A DNA stretch of 64,000 nt from Hofstenia miamia (GCA_004352715.1 SCFE01000060.1:894208-958207); one strand, 5' to 3'. Positions 1 through 13,864 are shown, counted from the first letter of the stretch. Numbers and translations: made by a program. Notes: generated by a model not told the origin, from the sequence alone.

Positions 1-30
<30 letters not shown>
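1..30. repeat. (AT)n microsatellite at window edge
   Basis: Uninterrupted AT dinucleotide repeat running off the left edge of the window. About fifteen similar tracts occur in this window. Confidence 0.95.
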
Positions 31-34
<4 letters not shown>

Positions 35-849
35 AGGCAACGCAGATTCTTGCAAGTGGAAACTGATGTAAAATATAAGTTATCAATCGCTATATTTCCT
101 GTACATTTATATGCAAAATAACACAAATGTAAATAGGAAAAAAACTAAAATAAAGATAAGCAGAGAAACCCAAAATGTTGTACATCGCTCGTAGTGTTAA
201 CAAATATCTTTTTTAATATATTTTTCTAAGATAATTTACAACCATTGGTAAAAATGATTTTTGAAAGCGAGTTGTTCTGAAACGGTAAGATCGAAAAGAG
301 CGGCTGTCATCATTTAAGCGTTTAGAGTTCATAATTTAAGAGTGAAGCGGATGATCAACATTATTAATAACTTTCTCCACGAACTTGACAAACTTTTTTT
401 AAAATAATCGTCTCCAATTGATACCATCTTTTGATTGGTAAAATTTGATGCTGGTGAAACTTTATTTGAATATGTAAGAGGTTTTCGCAATTGGGTTTTC
501 TGTTTTTCACTTAAAAAAACCCAAAAACTATTGCTGCATACATGTAGTGAGGCAAGACGAAAGATTTAAATAGAATAACTTGTCTAGGATAATCAAGATT
601 TTTTACCAGTAAGAAATAGTCTTTTTCTAGTAATTAATCTTTTTGATCATTACATTAACCTGCTCAACCCATTTTATATGATGATCAAAATACAAATCCA
701 GGTATTTTGAATTGTTTACCTTTCGTATGCTTTTATTCATGATGGTAATAGCTTCATCCGTAATCTCATCCAAACAATCATTTGAACATCCTCCTTTAAA
801 AATCAATTCTTCGCATTTTCCAACATTAAAAATTAAGTTATGACTTTTA

Positions 850-971
850 CAAAAATCCTCAATTGCAGCAAAATTACTTTTGTATAATTCAAAATCATTT
901 ATTTTGTGAATGGCTTGAATATAAGTACGAAAGTTTGTACACGAAATTAGCAATAACTGGTTAATAAATTG
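850..971. repeat. 122-bp exact direct repeat, copy 1
   Basis: Identical over 122 bases to 1357-1478. It lies within the LINE RT region; this copy joins to the downstream part of the RT (left of it). Confidence 0.95.
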
Positions 972-1356
972 TCGATTTTCTTTACGCTTATTGTTGTTAG
1001 AATCATTTGAAAATTGTTTTTTGTCAATTCATGTTGAAGTGAAGTTGAAATGATTTCTGCACGCTTTTTTATCCAATATGAAATCTTTTACAATGGTGAC
1101 ATTTACTTTTAAAATGGATAAAACAATAAGAATTCCTATTTTCCTATCAATTTTCAGCCCTTAAAAGCCAAAAATTCACAGCTATTTGGACGTATGAAAT
1201 CGAAGTTTCTCATAAAAATGCAGAAATGATTATAGAGTCCTTAGCAAAAATTGCACATGTTTGGGATTATTTTAATTCTAAATATATTATTTATTCAATA
1301 TTTGATTACTGTTTTAAGCACGGCGAAAACAAAACTGATAGTTACAGATACTTTGN
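972..1356. other. 385-bp segment between exact repeats, ending in a single N
   Basis: No match to the LINE reading frame and no recognisable gene. It ends at an isolated N (1356) directly before copy 2 of the repeat. It may be a real insertion or an assembly seam. Confidence 0.6.
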
Positions 1357-1478
1357 CAAAAATCCTCAATTGCAGCAAAATTACTTTTGTATAATTCAAA
1401 ATCATTTATTTTGTGAATGGCTTGAATATAAGTACGAAAGTTTGTACACGAAATTAGCAATAACTGGTTAATAAATTG
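1357..1478. repeat. 122-bp exact direct repeat, copy 2
   Basis: Identical to 850-971, offset 507 bases. This copy joins to the upstream part of the RT (right of it). The exact identity in an otherwise decayed element argues for a recent event or an assembly artefact. Confidence 0.95.
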
Positions 1479-1569
1479 ACCATACAAAATCATATTTAGT
1501 GGGTACCACACAATAAATAACACGCGTTTTAAAATATTCAAAAGACTTATCGTGTGATATGCGAACAAT

Positions 1570-4500
1570 TTTGCTTTTACGCTTAGGATTGGTCAATTTT
1601 TGACACGTGAAAATTACTAATACTTAATTCACATATCGTGTAGTCAACGGCACCTAGCTAATTGGATAAATTAATAAGTCAAAGGAAATCGTCAATAAAA
1701 AGGTAAGTGCAACAGAAATACTGATTGAATCTTACAAAAAACTATAATACAGGAACATCATGAAGTATCATTTTTACCACTTATTTGGAAGAACAGTTAT
1801 TGATATCAAGAATTTCCGTGCAAATCCCTATAGTTTTTTACTAGCAACATTGAATTGGATGAAAAAACATGCCATTCTTATAGTGGGGCTAAACCCTATT
1901 ACAATATTTTCGCTCTTTGATGTTCTTTAAGATGTGGCATATACGACCTTATTGATTGTCATGTGATTGTCTGATCGGGCTAACTTTAAAAAAATGCATG
2001 ATTGATCGTGAGAGTTAGGTTTTGCTTGACTTGCTTGTGTTGTAAAGAGCTCTGTCACTAAAAACTCAATACACAAATTGACAGCAACTGTCAGAAAATT
2101 CTAGTCCAGAAATCTTTACAAATACTGTAACACATGTGTAATTTGTCGAGCTGTCATTTTATTGATTAATAAAAATATGTGAGTTATCAAGTTTTATGAT
2201 ATCCAAATAAAATGCTAAGTACTTAATTTTGAAGGAGACAATATTTTTACAAATATAACAAAATATAGAAAAATATTTTACACAATTTATTAGTACACAA
2301 TATTTTGTTTTCATATTACAAACTAGCAAAATAAGTTTAGTATACATTCTATTCAAATCCATTAACTGAAGTAGTTGATAACTTTTTTACTTCCTCTTTT
2401 GCTACACGTACTCGTACCTATTCTCATCTTAGAGAAGAAACGTTGCTATTTGTTTACGATCCATTTAAGAGAAAGTTTTTAAGCAAAAAGAAGCAGTTCC
2501 AAAATCAGGACATTATATTAGATTGAAAGAAGATCAAGGCTTTGAAGTTGGACTTAGCAAACTTCCTTGGAAGCTCACATCCCTTAGAATGTCCTAGTCC
2601 AAAAATATATCTGTGTCATTGAATCTAACATTTGTATAGACCATTAAATTATAACTTGTTTTTTTGCAATACCTAAACCTATAGCTGGCTACTTTTGAAC
2701 TAGAATTCATTTGCTGTCAAAATGGAATCCTACTCATAAGTCAGGATGGATCGTCCTACTTAAATTTTCTTAAAATTAAAATTTATTGCTAAACAAGAAG
2801 AATGAATTTAGCGGGAAAGATTAAATGTATATGCAAATTTCTATATTAAGGCACAAATATTTCATAAATCCCTTTGACATTATTAAATTTGATAAAAAAA
2901 TTTATTCAGCCTCTGAAAATGAGCCAATTTATTAATTCCAAGAAAACAAGGTATCTTGATATCAGTATTCCTTAATAAATCGTTGATCACTGCAATTAGT
3001 GATCCTCTATCAGGTCAGACTATAAATACAAATATATTCAAACTGTCAGCTTCCGTTAAAAATTTAGTATTTTTCAGAGGGGTACATAGTCTCAAATTTC
3101 CCTCTTTTAGACATCTGCAAGGTGCCTTGTATCCCTCATCACCATTTTCAACGCCACAGCTTTACTGTACGCAAACGTGAAGGTTTTACAATCGTTTTTA
3201 AATTCAAAACGAGTAGAATTTGTAAACAGTCTCTTGAGAGTTTGATCGGTTTTGCATTAAAATTGATACAAGCCGAATGGAAATCCCTGATTTAGATTTA
3301 CAGGACCAGTCATTTCTAATCTAATTATAAACGCAACAACTTCTCGCTTTTGGCAATATTCCTAAAATGTGAATTAATACGCGAGCACAAGTGTTCGAAA
3401 TTCATTTTAAGGAATTCAATTGTTTGTAGATTAAATACGAATATTGAAAAAAAATTATCTTTAGCATTGAATTTGCAATATTAAAAAGCTTAATTTGAAT
3501 GACGCATAAACACATATTTTGCACACAATTAGGAATTCTTTCGTAAGTTACTCCGTATAACTATAAGTAATGCATAACACTGTCAGAGAAAAAGTTTGAT
3601 GGCTCTGGTGTTTTGGAAAAATCAAGACTCAGCTACCAAATTTGTCAAGATAAAGCTTCGTTAATTTTGGAATCACATTGGATCCGATTTCCTATTTCAT
3701 TGTATACTGTATGCGCTCCAAAGGTTTTGCTCCAATTCCAACAATGTTCAAGGCTTTAGGAAATACATTTATTAATTGAAATATAGTCAAGAAAAATGCT
3801 TTCCGAAAAATTTACCAGCATTAAGAGCACAAAACCAATTCTCGTTGCTAGCCATGGACTTCCATAACAAAACTGACTAATGCACTGTGAACTTGCACAT
3901 GTCACATCGACATGTCTACCTCACTTTCTTTCTTTCATTCAGTCTGCATGGTCAATTACAAAGATATAGTTAACATCCTCCTAGTGTTATAGAAATAAGT
4001 TGAGTGCCACATTTGGTCGTTGTAGTTCAAATTCTTCTTTGCTAGCAAAGAACCATGCAGCCGTAATTGTGATTGCTAATTGATGCCTAATGTATGCTCA
4101 TCGTAGATAATTTATAATTCGTTCTCAGCTGAGAGACATTTGCAGATAAGTGCTCTCAACTCAATGTTAATAGACTTTGAGATTCATTTATCAACTGATA
4201 GAAGTGCTCAAACTTTTCAAAGATATTCTACAAAGGTAGGAAGAGCTTCTGCTGTACAACTTCAAAAGTGAACAGCAGAAGACAACACGGAAACGTTTTA
4301 ATGGCTGAAATATAACTTTTAGGTCGTGTGTCCGTTTCCTATTTTTAACATTTGCTTTGAGTTTGAAAACTAGGCCATACGCTATAATGCTATTAAATTG
4401 GAAATTTCCGCTGCGCAAAAAAAAGTAGATAAGCTAAAATTAAACAGTTCTAGAATGATTTAGAGTTATGTTGCAGACTAAGTGCCATGTTCCGATTGGA

Positions 4501-6264
4501 TGATAGGTTCTCGGAAAAATCGATTAACCGAGCCGGATTAGTCGACCATATACTCACTACAACTACTTTAAAAATGAGTTAAATATATTGTATTCATGTA
4601 ATATGATCATATTATGAGCAAAAACTTAAAAGCAAGTGAATTTCTAAGAAAATTGATAGGTTTTATTCTGATTTAGTCATTGACATGTATAAAATGTATA
4701 TACACTCAAAAAAAATTAATCCGACTTCATATCTCTCTAAGAGCTTACCAAAATTAGGACAAATTACAAGGTGTATCCAATAAACTTTGATTGAATGTCT
4801 GCCAAAAAGTCAAAAGTTTGTAATTAAAATACTGGGGAGGAAATTGATTATTGAAGACGGCAAACGATGGAGTATAGCATAAGCTCTTTTTTCATATCAT
4901 TCATTCCTTGCTTTCTGTATATTTAACATACAAATTGAAATTTTGACGGATTTTCCGCAGTATATATATATATATATATATATATATTCACATACATTGG
5001 TGCTAAGTATTTGGGATTTTGAAAAATTGTACACAGCATACAATGTTAAGGCTTAAAAAACTCTTCAAATATTTTTGATGCAAATGTTAATTAAGACACC
5101 TTGTGAAGTGATATACCAAAATTTTGGCCTGAACTCCAATTTTTAGAATCCCATTACTCAGCGTCAGAAAATATACAGTATCAGTATATTTTTTCACAAA
5201 AGTACCAGCGCTAAATAATTGTTTGTGTAAAATCGATTTCTTTAGTTTTCCCGAATCTTCAATGCTTTCTATCATCAAATGAATGAATTTTCGTTGTAGA
5301 CATGAAACACATAATCAAGCTACTTTTTTTGTTTAGATAATTGACATTTCACGCACATTGTGTTTGATTATTTTGACTTTAAACTTTGCAGATCATTAAC
5401 CTTTCCCTAAGTTTGTGTCATTAATAATGTTCACAAGCTAACTGTCTAATACATTGACAGAAGCTGTTTCCACATGAAAAATGATTTATGAGGTCACATT
5501 AAATATTTCAAAAAATTTCTCGCCTGCACAAATTTTTTTAAAACCAGAATCGATTTCATCAGGGCTTACCCTAATTCAATTCAACATACACGTGTGTGGA
5601 TTTCAATGTGTTAAAAACCTGAAGAAATTATATTTTCCTTAGCTTTGAATTGCTGGCAATCATTTCCGGCATAAATTCAAATTTGTATCGCTTCTATTAA
5701 TGGAATGTGCCAATATGAAATTTATGGATCGTATAATTTCCAAAAATTGGGGTGGGTGGATTCAAAGATTAAATACTCAGCTAAGTGTAATAGTTTTTAC
5801 AAATTATACTATTTCAATGCAATAGATTAGAGCTACCGCAATTGAGGATATTCTTAATTAGAGATACATATGAAAAACCGAAGAATAGTGCTTTTAAGCA
5901 AAAAGAAAACAACGAATATTCAGTAAGACATAAATTTTATGTGACAAAACCACTGGTTCCAATGAAGCTTAGTAACAAAGTTTGGATTATGAAACCTAGT
6001 AAAATCCTCAAGCACCTCAATTAATAAAATTACACCTATCGATTTGTTTATAATTGGTTGCTGAAATATTCCTCCGTATGCAAATTAATATATAAATAGT
6101 TGTTGCCTACAAAATATGGAGAACTGTTTTTAAATACATCAATTGATACAAAATGCTATCTTCAATCAAAAAAATAAATTGATTTCATATCAACATGCTT
6201 ATGATAATCGATATCAATATCAAAGTCAATTCTGCTAATATCATCCCCACAATTAATTACAAAA
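1570..6264. other. Gene-poor AT-rich DNA
   Basis: I see no convincing exon, RNA gene or complete element here. It contains an (AT)n tract at about 4963-4986. Short open frames (for example 2956-3180 and 4191-4418) have amino-acid compositions expected from random AT-rich DNA. Confidence 0.5.
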
Positions 6265-6470
6265 ATGATTGTATTGGCCCACCTTAGGGTGAGAAACCGG
6301 CCAACATCTATGGCAAATAGTCCAATAAATTCTGCATTAAAGTCTTGTCAGAATACCAACAAGCAATGGACACGAATGAGGGGACTGTTCAGCCACGCCA
6401 TCCCAGGGCTAAGTCATGCAGGATTCAGGCCACCAAAAACCAACCCAAGTAAATGGGTTAACTGAACCTA
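6265..6470. other. Locally GC-richer patch, unidentified
   Basis: About 200 bases with clearly higher GC than the flanks and an open frame of 66 codons on the plus strand containing the stretch SHAIPGLSHAGFRPPKTNP. I do not recognise the product. It could be an exon, a fragment of a GC-richer repeat, or a conserved non-coding element. Confidence 0.25.
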
Positions 6471-6802
6471 CATACCTCTTTGCTTCATATTCAGGGCTAG
6501 ATGTTTATTTTTTATTCTAATCTTTATAATTACTTGAGATATACATGAACAGTTATAGAATTATGTTATATTAATAGAGTTTTTAACAGATATTGCAAAA
6601 CTTCCACATTTTGAAAACTCTCGTTTACAATTTTTTTGGACCTACTCGTCATAGAAATCTAGTTTACTCCGCTGTTCACAGTCGTAGACAAAAGTTTTTA
6701 AACACTTTACTTTTAAAGTAAATGCAAGGAATAGCTTTAGCCCAAAATCTAGTAGGACTTTTTCAAGATCTATGATAGTTTTCTAAAATATTTTTTATGC
6801 AG

Positions 6803-6995
6803 TAATAACTCACGAATTAATGAAGATATTTAATATCTGAAGGAACAGCAAGATATAAAATTGTCTCACCTTCTTTTTCGTTTTGAATTCGTGACCTGGC
6901 ACGTCCAGAGACACCGAGAAAAAACGGATTTCTCATTGAAAAAAAGTTTTATTTGCATTTACTTCATGCATAAGAATATGTTTTTGCACAAATCT
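6803..6995 (-). repeat. Dispersed repeat family A, inverted copy
   Basis: The reverse complement shares, in order, a block ending in GATTTGTGC, ATGAAGTAAATGCAAAT, TTTCAATGAGAAATCCG and TTAATTCGTGAGTTAT with 35111-35385, and the second half of this block with 27786-28085. No coding capacity. Confidence 0.6.
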
Positions 6996-9348
6996 TTATC
7001 AATACATGAGCCCAACCCCATGGATGTTTCTATCTCAATATTTTTTAACAGGCTTGGATAAATTTCTTCAAAAATATGGACAAATCAATTTGTTACTTGA
7101 ACGTAACGATAGCAAAAATAGGTCAAAACAGACAATGGAATCATTCACATTCAGAATTTCATGAAACTCAAATTTCCTGCTTTTAAATAATTTTTGCATT
7201 TAATCTTTCAGCGACTAGGTCCTATGTTCTTTATATCATAAAAAGAAAGCACGTACTCAACCAACTTTAGGCTAGCCTAAGAATTCTATTGTAAATTTTG
7301 CCAAGTCTTATATGAGTTTATTCAAACAACTGATTCAAAACATGTGTAATACTGATATTTAGTTACATTGTCTCTTCAAAATTCATTGGAACTGTAATGG
7401 TTTTAAAAAAGTTTTAATTAGAAACGAAAATATTTCCATACAGACATGTATATAATGTGCATGTCTTATTTCTGCAATTTACAATACATCAATTGCAGTG
7501 ATTTAATTTCGCTCATTAAATTGATGAAATTGACAAACTACCGCTATTTGTAGAGCACTTCTCTCAAAAAACGAAATTATCTAAACGTCATATAATGGAA
7601 AATTTTTGAAATTTCGGCACTTCAGCATTGATTAAAAACGCTTTACACCTGAATATTGAGAAAAGTGCTGTGACTGAATTTCACATTAATTAAAGTCACA
7701 ATGTCTATAATGACTGACTACAGGTTTGACAAATCTATACTTGAATGCACCAATGAATTCGACAGAAATACCTCTGCATATCATAGCAGACCCTAATTAC
7801 TATAGCAATGATGTGAGTAAAATGTTCTTTATCAACAGTTAGATCTGATGCCACCTCTGCACTCAAAGTGTCAAAGATACATATATTGAAACAGACAGCA
7901 ATTTTTGAAAGATAAAATTTTTTTGGGAATTATATTCCAGAATAAGGACCCGCTCCCTCATCCAAAGCCTGAATCTCTGTAGTTAGAGTCTGTAGCTTAG
8001 AGATGCTTAGTCAAATCGCATTAAGATAATAACATAGTTATATTTAGAAAATGGAGAAAAATATACCCAATAATATAACTTTGCAGTTTCTACTCCCACA
8101 GGCTCTACTGCAGATGCAGACATACCGATGTATAGGACATGATATTCTTATAAATAATTCATTTAAAATATATGCGATTCTCTCGACATTGGTACAAGAA
8201 AAATATGCTTCATACTTATTATTTATCTACAATTTTCGCATTTTACTCTTATAAATTTTATGAATTCCCATAGGCAACGCCTTAAAAATTATATATTTAA
8301 TGTATACATTGGATAATATATTTTAGCAAAATGCATATAAGAATTTCTTCATCGTTGTAGGTTGGAGTTTAATTTGGAAGGAAATTTCACCTCAATTGAC
8401 AAATTTCACAAATCAAATTTCCAATCGCAATTATTTTCCACTTAAATTCTCGAAATAATGACGGCAAATTCGCTTAAATGAAGAATAATAGATGTTACTT
8501 CTTTTGTGAATTTTTGGGCATTGTTCTCATTTTTATGATTTAATTAATTCGATATAGCGCGGAGCATTGCAAAGTGAAAAACAATAACTTTTATATCATT
8601 AGCAGAGTAAATCAATTTTGCAGTTATTTCAAAAGCAGTCTCTCACCGCTAATTATTTAGGATTTCGTCTAATTACCGCGTGATGTGAATTGCAATTATG
8701 CTATACATATACAGTCTTGATAATATTTAAAATTATATAGCAGACAATCCTTTTGCAATTGAATTTTATATTCTTTAATATTTTTTAAATATTTTTTGTG
8801 TATTACATACTATCATCTATCAGTTTCTCATTAATAGAAATTGAGTATTAATTAGTAATGAAAAAGAAAAGTGATAATTACCCCCAGCAAGCAATAATTA
8901 ACCGTTTTTTCGATAAATATTAGGGTAATTAGAGTGCTTCTTAAGCAGAAAGCATGTAACGGTGCTGGCTAATTAACATGCATATTCTTTTCAAAAATGT
9001 ATTTTTCTCTTTAAAACATAATTTCAGAAATATAATATTTGAAAATAGTTCAAGGGCACTATTTTAAAATAGGGTCATGCAGACATCCCTTTAGTGGTTA
9101 TTTAAAAATTAAACTGGACCAGAATTTCAACTTCTTAAAACTATTTGGGAGGTAGGTATTGGGCGATTGGATTGCTTTACTTAGAAATCTTGTAGCATAG
9201 AGCCCAAATTGGAAAAAACTAATGATGTTCTCTGAAGTGTAATTTTTTTTGGAAAATGAAAAAATTGTGCTATATATTTAAGCATAGTGGACATTTGAAG
9301 TGATTTTAAAAACCCAACACTAATTTTTTAATATGTTAGTCAAAATCA
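6996..9348. other. AT-rich DNA without recognised gene
   Basis: No exon or element recognised. Between about 8530 and 8990 several TAATTA/TAATTR motifs and an ATGCATAT octamer-like site cluster, listed separately. Confidence 0.45.
8530..8990. promoter_or_regulatory. Cluster of homeodomain-type TAATTA motifs (possible enhancer)
   Basis: Contains repeated TAATTA-type sites, including GGCTAATTAACATGCATAT near 8970 and several in 8535-8940. Homeodomain and POU proteins bind such sites, but at about 70% AT they also arise by chance, so this is a weak call. Confidence 0.15.
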
Positions 9349-9370
9349 TATATATATATATATATATATA

Positions 9371-10370
9371 NNNNNNNNNNNNNNNNNNNNNNNNNNNNNN
9401 NNNNNNNNNNNNNNNNNNNNNNNNNNNNNNNNNNNNNNNNNNNNNNNNNNNNNNNNNNNNNNNNNNNNNNNNNNNNNNNNNNNNNNNNNNNNNNNNNNNN
9501 NNNNNNNNNNNNNNNNNNNNNNNNNNNNNNNNNNNNNNNNNNNNNNNNNNNNNNNNNNNNNNNNNNNNNNNNNNNNNNNNNNNNNNNNNNNNNNNNNNNN
9601 NNNNNNNNNNNNNNNNNNNNNNNNNNNNNNNNNNNNNNNNNNNNNNNNNNNNNNNNNNNNNNNNNNNNNNNNNNNNNNNNNNNNNNNNNNNNNNNNNNNN
9701 NNNNNNNNNNNNNNNNNNNNNNNNNNNNNNNNNNNNNNNNNNNNNNNNNNNNNNNNNNNNNNNNNNNNNNNNNNNNNNNNNNNNNNNNNNNNNNNNNNNN
9801 NNNNNNNNNNNNNNNNNNNNNNNNNNNNNNNNNNNNNNNNNNNNNNNNNNNNNNNNNNNNNNNNNNNNNNNNNNNNNNNNNNNNNNNNNNNNNNNNNNNN
9901 NNNNNNNNNNNNNNNNNNNNNNNNNNNNNNNNNNNNNNNNNNNNNNNNNNNNNNNNNNNNNNNNNNNNNNNNNNNNNNNNNNNNNNNNNNNNNNNNNNNN
10001 NNNNNNNNNNNNNNNNNNNNNNNNNNNNNNNNNNNNNNNNNNNNNNNNNNNNNNNNNNNNNNNNNNNNNNNNNNNNNNNNNNNNNNNNNNNNNNNNNNNN
10101 NNNNNNNNNNNNNNNNNNNNNNNNNNNNNNNNNNNNNNNNNNNNNNNNNNNNNNNNNNNNNNNNNNNNNNNNNNNNNNNNNNNNNNNNNNNNNNNNNNNN
10201 NNNNNNNNNNNNNNNNNNNNNNNNNNNNNNNNNNNNNNNNNNNNNNNNNNNNNNNNNNNNNNNNNNNNNNNNNNNNNNNNNNNNNNNNNNNNNNNNNNNN
10301 NNNNNNNNNNNNNNNNNNNNNNNNNNNNNNNNNNNNNNNNNNNNNNNNNNNNNNNNNNNNNNNNNNNNNN
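9371..10370. other. Assembly gap, exactly 1000 N, inside an (AT)n tract
   Basis: Flanked on both sides by (AT)n (9347-9370 and 10371-10382). The round size suggests an arbitrary scaffold gap. Open frames that cross it are artefacts. Confidence 0.98.
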
Positions 10371-10382
10371 TATATATATATA

Positions 10383-13209
10383 TTAGTCTATGTCTTTGTA
10401 AGTGCGCGAAAAACCGGATTTCTGAAGCATCCTCTCAACGCTATAAGTATTCCAGATGAGGTAATTAGACAAAATCAATTGTCATTGCAAAGCTGTCAGT
10501 TGACTTTGATATTGACATGCTTATATTTGGTAGACTATACTTCTTTTTCAATGTACCCTTACACAAAGCTATTTATTTTCAAGATTTAGCGGAATGTGAA
10601 AGTTGACTATAAATAAAAAATCTTTACATGGACAGAATATTAGCAGCTCATTTTATATAGATTGTATGAAAATTTATTCAAAGAAAGTTCTAGTTTTTGA
10701 AACTCAAATTATGTTCATAAGAACAGTATCTTTAACTAAAAATTGATTTTTGACCATTGATACTTATCCTCCCTACACCAACACCCTCATAAATCCGCAA
10801 AAGATTCCTAAATATTCAATGTTGTAGTGACAAAACTCATTTTTTCTTTCTCTTGATATGTTGGCCATTAAACGTACATCAGAGGATCTTCTTTGCGAAA
10901 ATCCCTACCTGAGATATCTTCCACTCTAATTATAATTGGCATTATAGAATGTTTTATTCTATGTGGGCCAAAGCCCTTTTCCCTCTACCAGAATATGTAG
11001 AACTTAGAAATAGATTTTAACTTGTCAAGGTTTATAGCTTGAGTTTGAATCCATTCTTGGGATGCGGTGAATGTTCTTATTTATTAATTTTATAATTTAT
11101 TATAATCTCAATTTTATTTTGTAGGTGGTAGACATTCTTAGTGGGAATAAGGAAGGTAGTAGGAAGCGGGCGCAATCACTTGCCATTTAATTCAAAAATA
11201 CATAGTGGAATAATGATAGTTTGAAAAAAAGTTTTCAATTTTTAGGTTTCGAATAAAAATAATATAAGTCTGTAAAAGATTTTCTTTTTGGGAACGAAGC
11301 AGTTTTACTTTTTGGGAAAGATTAGGAATATGATGGGACGAACAGGATGAACCATACTTAAAACAATCTTTACACCCATGACAAACTATATCTCAAGTTA
11401 TGTTTGAAGAAATTCACTACAATAAAAATTCGAGAATAGCATAAAATACCTGGGTCTTACTTAAATATCACGATTTTCTGATTTTACAGAAGGGTTTTTT
11501 ATAATGTGGAATTCCAGTTTGCATTATGTCCCAATGTACAAATTAAGCAAGATGAACGAGGATCGCTGACAAAATATACAATACTCTTAAAATTATGGTA
11601 CAATATATTCTTTGTTAAAATACAATAATTGTAGTGTCTTTGTTTCCTTACAAATTACTTTAAGAGTATTGTAAAACAATAAATGTTTTAAAATAGAGAG
11701 TGACCGGATAAATTATCAATCATTCTTGTTGCGAGAAAAATAAATTTCAAAACTCAAACTCTTTCCAAGAGAACTGTCTAGGTTTGAGTTGAAAAAGTTT
11801 TGCAAAAAAATCAAACATAAGCGTTATACTTTCCCCAAAGACTTCCTGAATACCACGTTCATGTGAAGCACAAGTCTGCAAATCAAATCTATTACTCCCA
11901 AAAATTTGAAGATAGTAAACAACTTTTTGGCAATTTTAAATGTGTCTGTATTTAAATGCAATGTGAATGGTTATTAAAGACCATTTAAACTTATACATTA
12001 CGTTTTATATTGAAAATATTAGTTCTCTATTTTGTTATTTTATTTATTTATTTTGTTCCAATTATTTATCAGAACAGTAATACTATTTTAGAGAGCGTCA
12101 ACTTTAGAGTAAATTCTTTTTTTTGTAAATTACAGCCACTTTTGCCTAAGCTTTGTTTTGTTTCTGGTGTGCACATTCATTTAACATTTACTGTGATAAT
12201 AACTCTTAGAAAAATAAAGTATTAATGCTTGCGTGAAATAACGATTCGCAACAAATAGCCTGCGGAGAAGCTCACGATGCCACTTCGTTCAATGTTTAAG
12301 AGTGATTTGCTTTAAGCACTAAACTGTAAAATGTACACATACATTATTTGGATTTTGACAATAATTCTAAAGCAATGCATTGTAACTCAAAATAATGTCT
12401 GTCAAACTAGATACAAAAGGAGAATGTTTACAAAATTTAGCAATGTAAGTTTTACAACTGACTACAGTGCTTGTTTCACATTTGCATAATGCATTTCACT
12501 CTCTTTACAATATTGCAATAAAGTGAAATGGATTTTTGATCAATTAGGCAAAATCCAAATAGTTATTTTTCAATATTTGTGATTCTTGATCATTCACAAG
12601 ACTACAGAAAATCCTAATATAGTAGACTTGATGTTTAGCAAGACCACAAAATAAATCATAGTCTATATGCTTTTGAAATTCTGTTTATAATAATTAAAGA
12701 TATAAAAATTTACAATACAATATATTATAAACAATTTTAGTTTTAGTCACTGATTTGCTTCGATACTCCTTGAGACTGGGCACACATCTGGTAACGCATC
12801 GATTAAAGTATTTCAAAGGCAAACAAACGTGGAATACTTAAGAACATGTGTACTTCATATCAAATAACAATGACAATAGTTGTAAATAATACGAATCGAG
12901 TTACCCAATGGATCCTAACATTTTCAGAGGATTCTGAGGACCTAATTTACGTGAGACATACAAATAATGACCGAAATTTCTTAAGATTTATTAACTTTAT
13001 AAAAAAATGCAGTTATTGTACATTTTTCGTGATCACTCGTTGTTTGAGTAAAGTTAGTTTTTAGGCTAAAGATATCTACAGAGAATTTCAAGGTTAATTT
13101 TTTGAACCAAACATACAAAACATACACAGGGAATTCGTTCCAGATTTAATTTGAATTTTTTTACAGTAATTATAACTAAGCACTGTATTGCATAGTACGC
13201 AGATAAACG
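10383..13209. other. AT-rich DNA without recognised gene
   Basis: No coding exon, RNA gene or complete mobile element recognised. The open frames at 12010-12225 and 12846-13064 look like chance. Confidence 0.45.
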
Positions 13210-13560
13210 TCAAAAGAAGCGGTGCAGGTCAAGTAGATTAACGTATCTTTTTTAAAAACTGTTTTAACTTTAGCCATGATATCTTCAATTGTTGACCTAT
13301 TATTAATATACACATTATTTGTTTTGAATGATTTCATTATGTTATTTGTAGTTGTTTACTTTTTATGCTAGCCATATATAATAATTATTTAATAATTTTT
13401 GACGAAATTTAAATTATTCACTCAAATTGCTCAATAAATAATTGTTTGTCACAAATAAAAATTGAATATTTGAAATGAGCGTGAAAAACTGAACAAAACA
13501 AGTTGAAAACAGTTGTAGAAAATACGTTAATCTACTTAACCTGCACCCAAAGTAGCTTTT
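13210..13560. mobile_element. Small non-autonomous element with ~45-bp inverted repeats
   Basis: The left arm (13223-13268) begins TGCAGGTCAAGTAGATTAAC. The right arm (13502-13545) is its imperfect reverse complement, starting TGCAGGTTAAGTAGATTAAC when read inwards. Spacing is about 230 bases and there is no coding capacity between. Similarity may extend a few bases outwards, so the true ends and target duplication are unclear. It fits a MITE; a fortuitous inverted duplication is the alternative. Confidence 0.5.
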
Positions 13561-13671
13561 ATGAGATTTCTCAAATGAGATCCAACTTCTAAGAAACATT
13601 AATAACCTTGTAAAGTTATGTAATGTAATTTGAACACATTTTTAAACGTTTACAAACCAAGGACGTTTTAA

Positions 13672-13674
<3 letters not shown>

Positions 13675-13721
<47 letters not shown>
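13675..13721. repeat. (AT)n microsatellite
   Basis: Long AT tract followed by mixed ATGTACATAT repeats up to the gap at 13786. Confidence 0.95.
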
Positions 13722-13727
<6 letters not shown>

Positions 13728-13785
13728 TATACATACACATATATAAATACGTTTCACATTAAATATATAATATGTGTTAAATAGA

Positions 13786-13831
13786 NNNNNNNNNNNNNNN
13801 NNNNNNNNNNNNNNNNNNNNNNNNNNNNNNN
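13786..13831. other. Assembly gap, 46 N
   Basis: Followed directly by an (AT)n tract (13832-13861). It is probably a sized gap across a microsatellite. Confidence 0.98.

Positions 13832-13861
<30 letters not shown>

Positions 13862-13864
<3 letters not shown>

Larger units (their letters stand above)
190..1568 (-). mobile_element. Decayed non-LTR retrotransposon (LINE), RT and 3' region
   Basis: Read on the minus strand, the part between 953 and 627 translates to the distal part of a LINE reverse transcriptase: a segment like NLIFNVGKCEELIF (the usual L-x-N-x-x-K-C block) followed by NNSKYLDLYFDHHIKW, which matches the KYLGxxxDxxLxW block after the catalytic site. Farther downstream (about 400-200) the frame contains HPLHS and FRSYRFRTTRFQKSFLP, the conserved post-RT tail of CR1/Rex-like elements. 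Upstream (1568-1479) the residues expected around the catalytic Asp pair read FINQLLLISCTN, so the DD appears lost. Several frameshifts and stops break it. The element is also interrupted by a 122-bp exact duplication. Clade assignment (CR1/Rex-like) is by motif recognition only. Confidence 0.7.

Noticed and set aside
9333-10589. 418-codon open frame
   Set aside because: Almost entirely N flanked by (AT)n-encoded YIYI; artefact of the gap.
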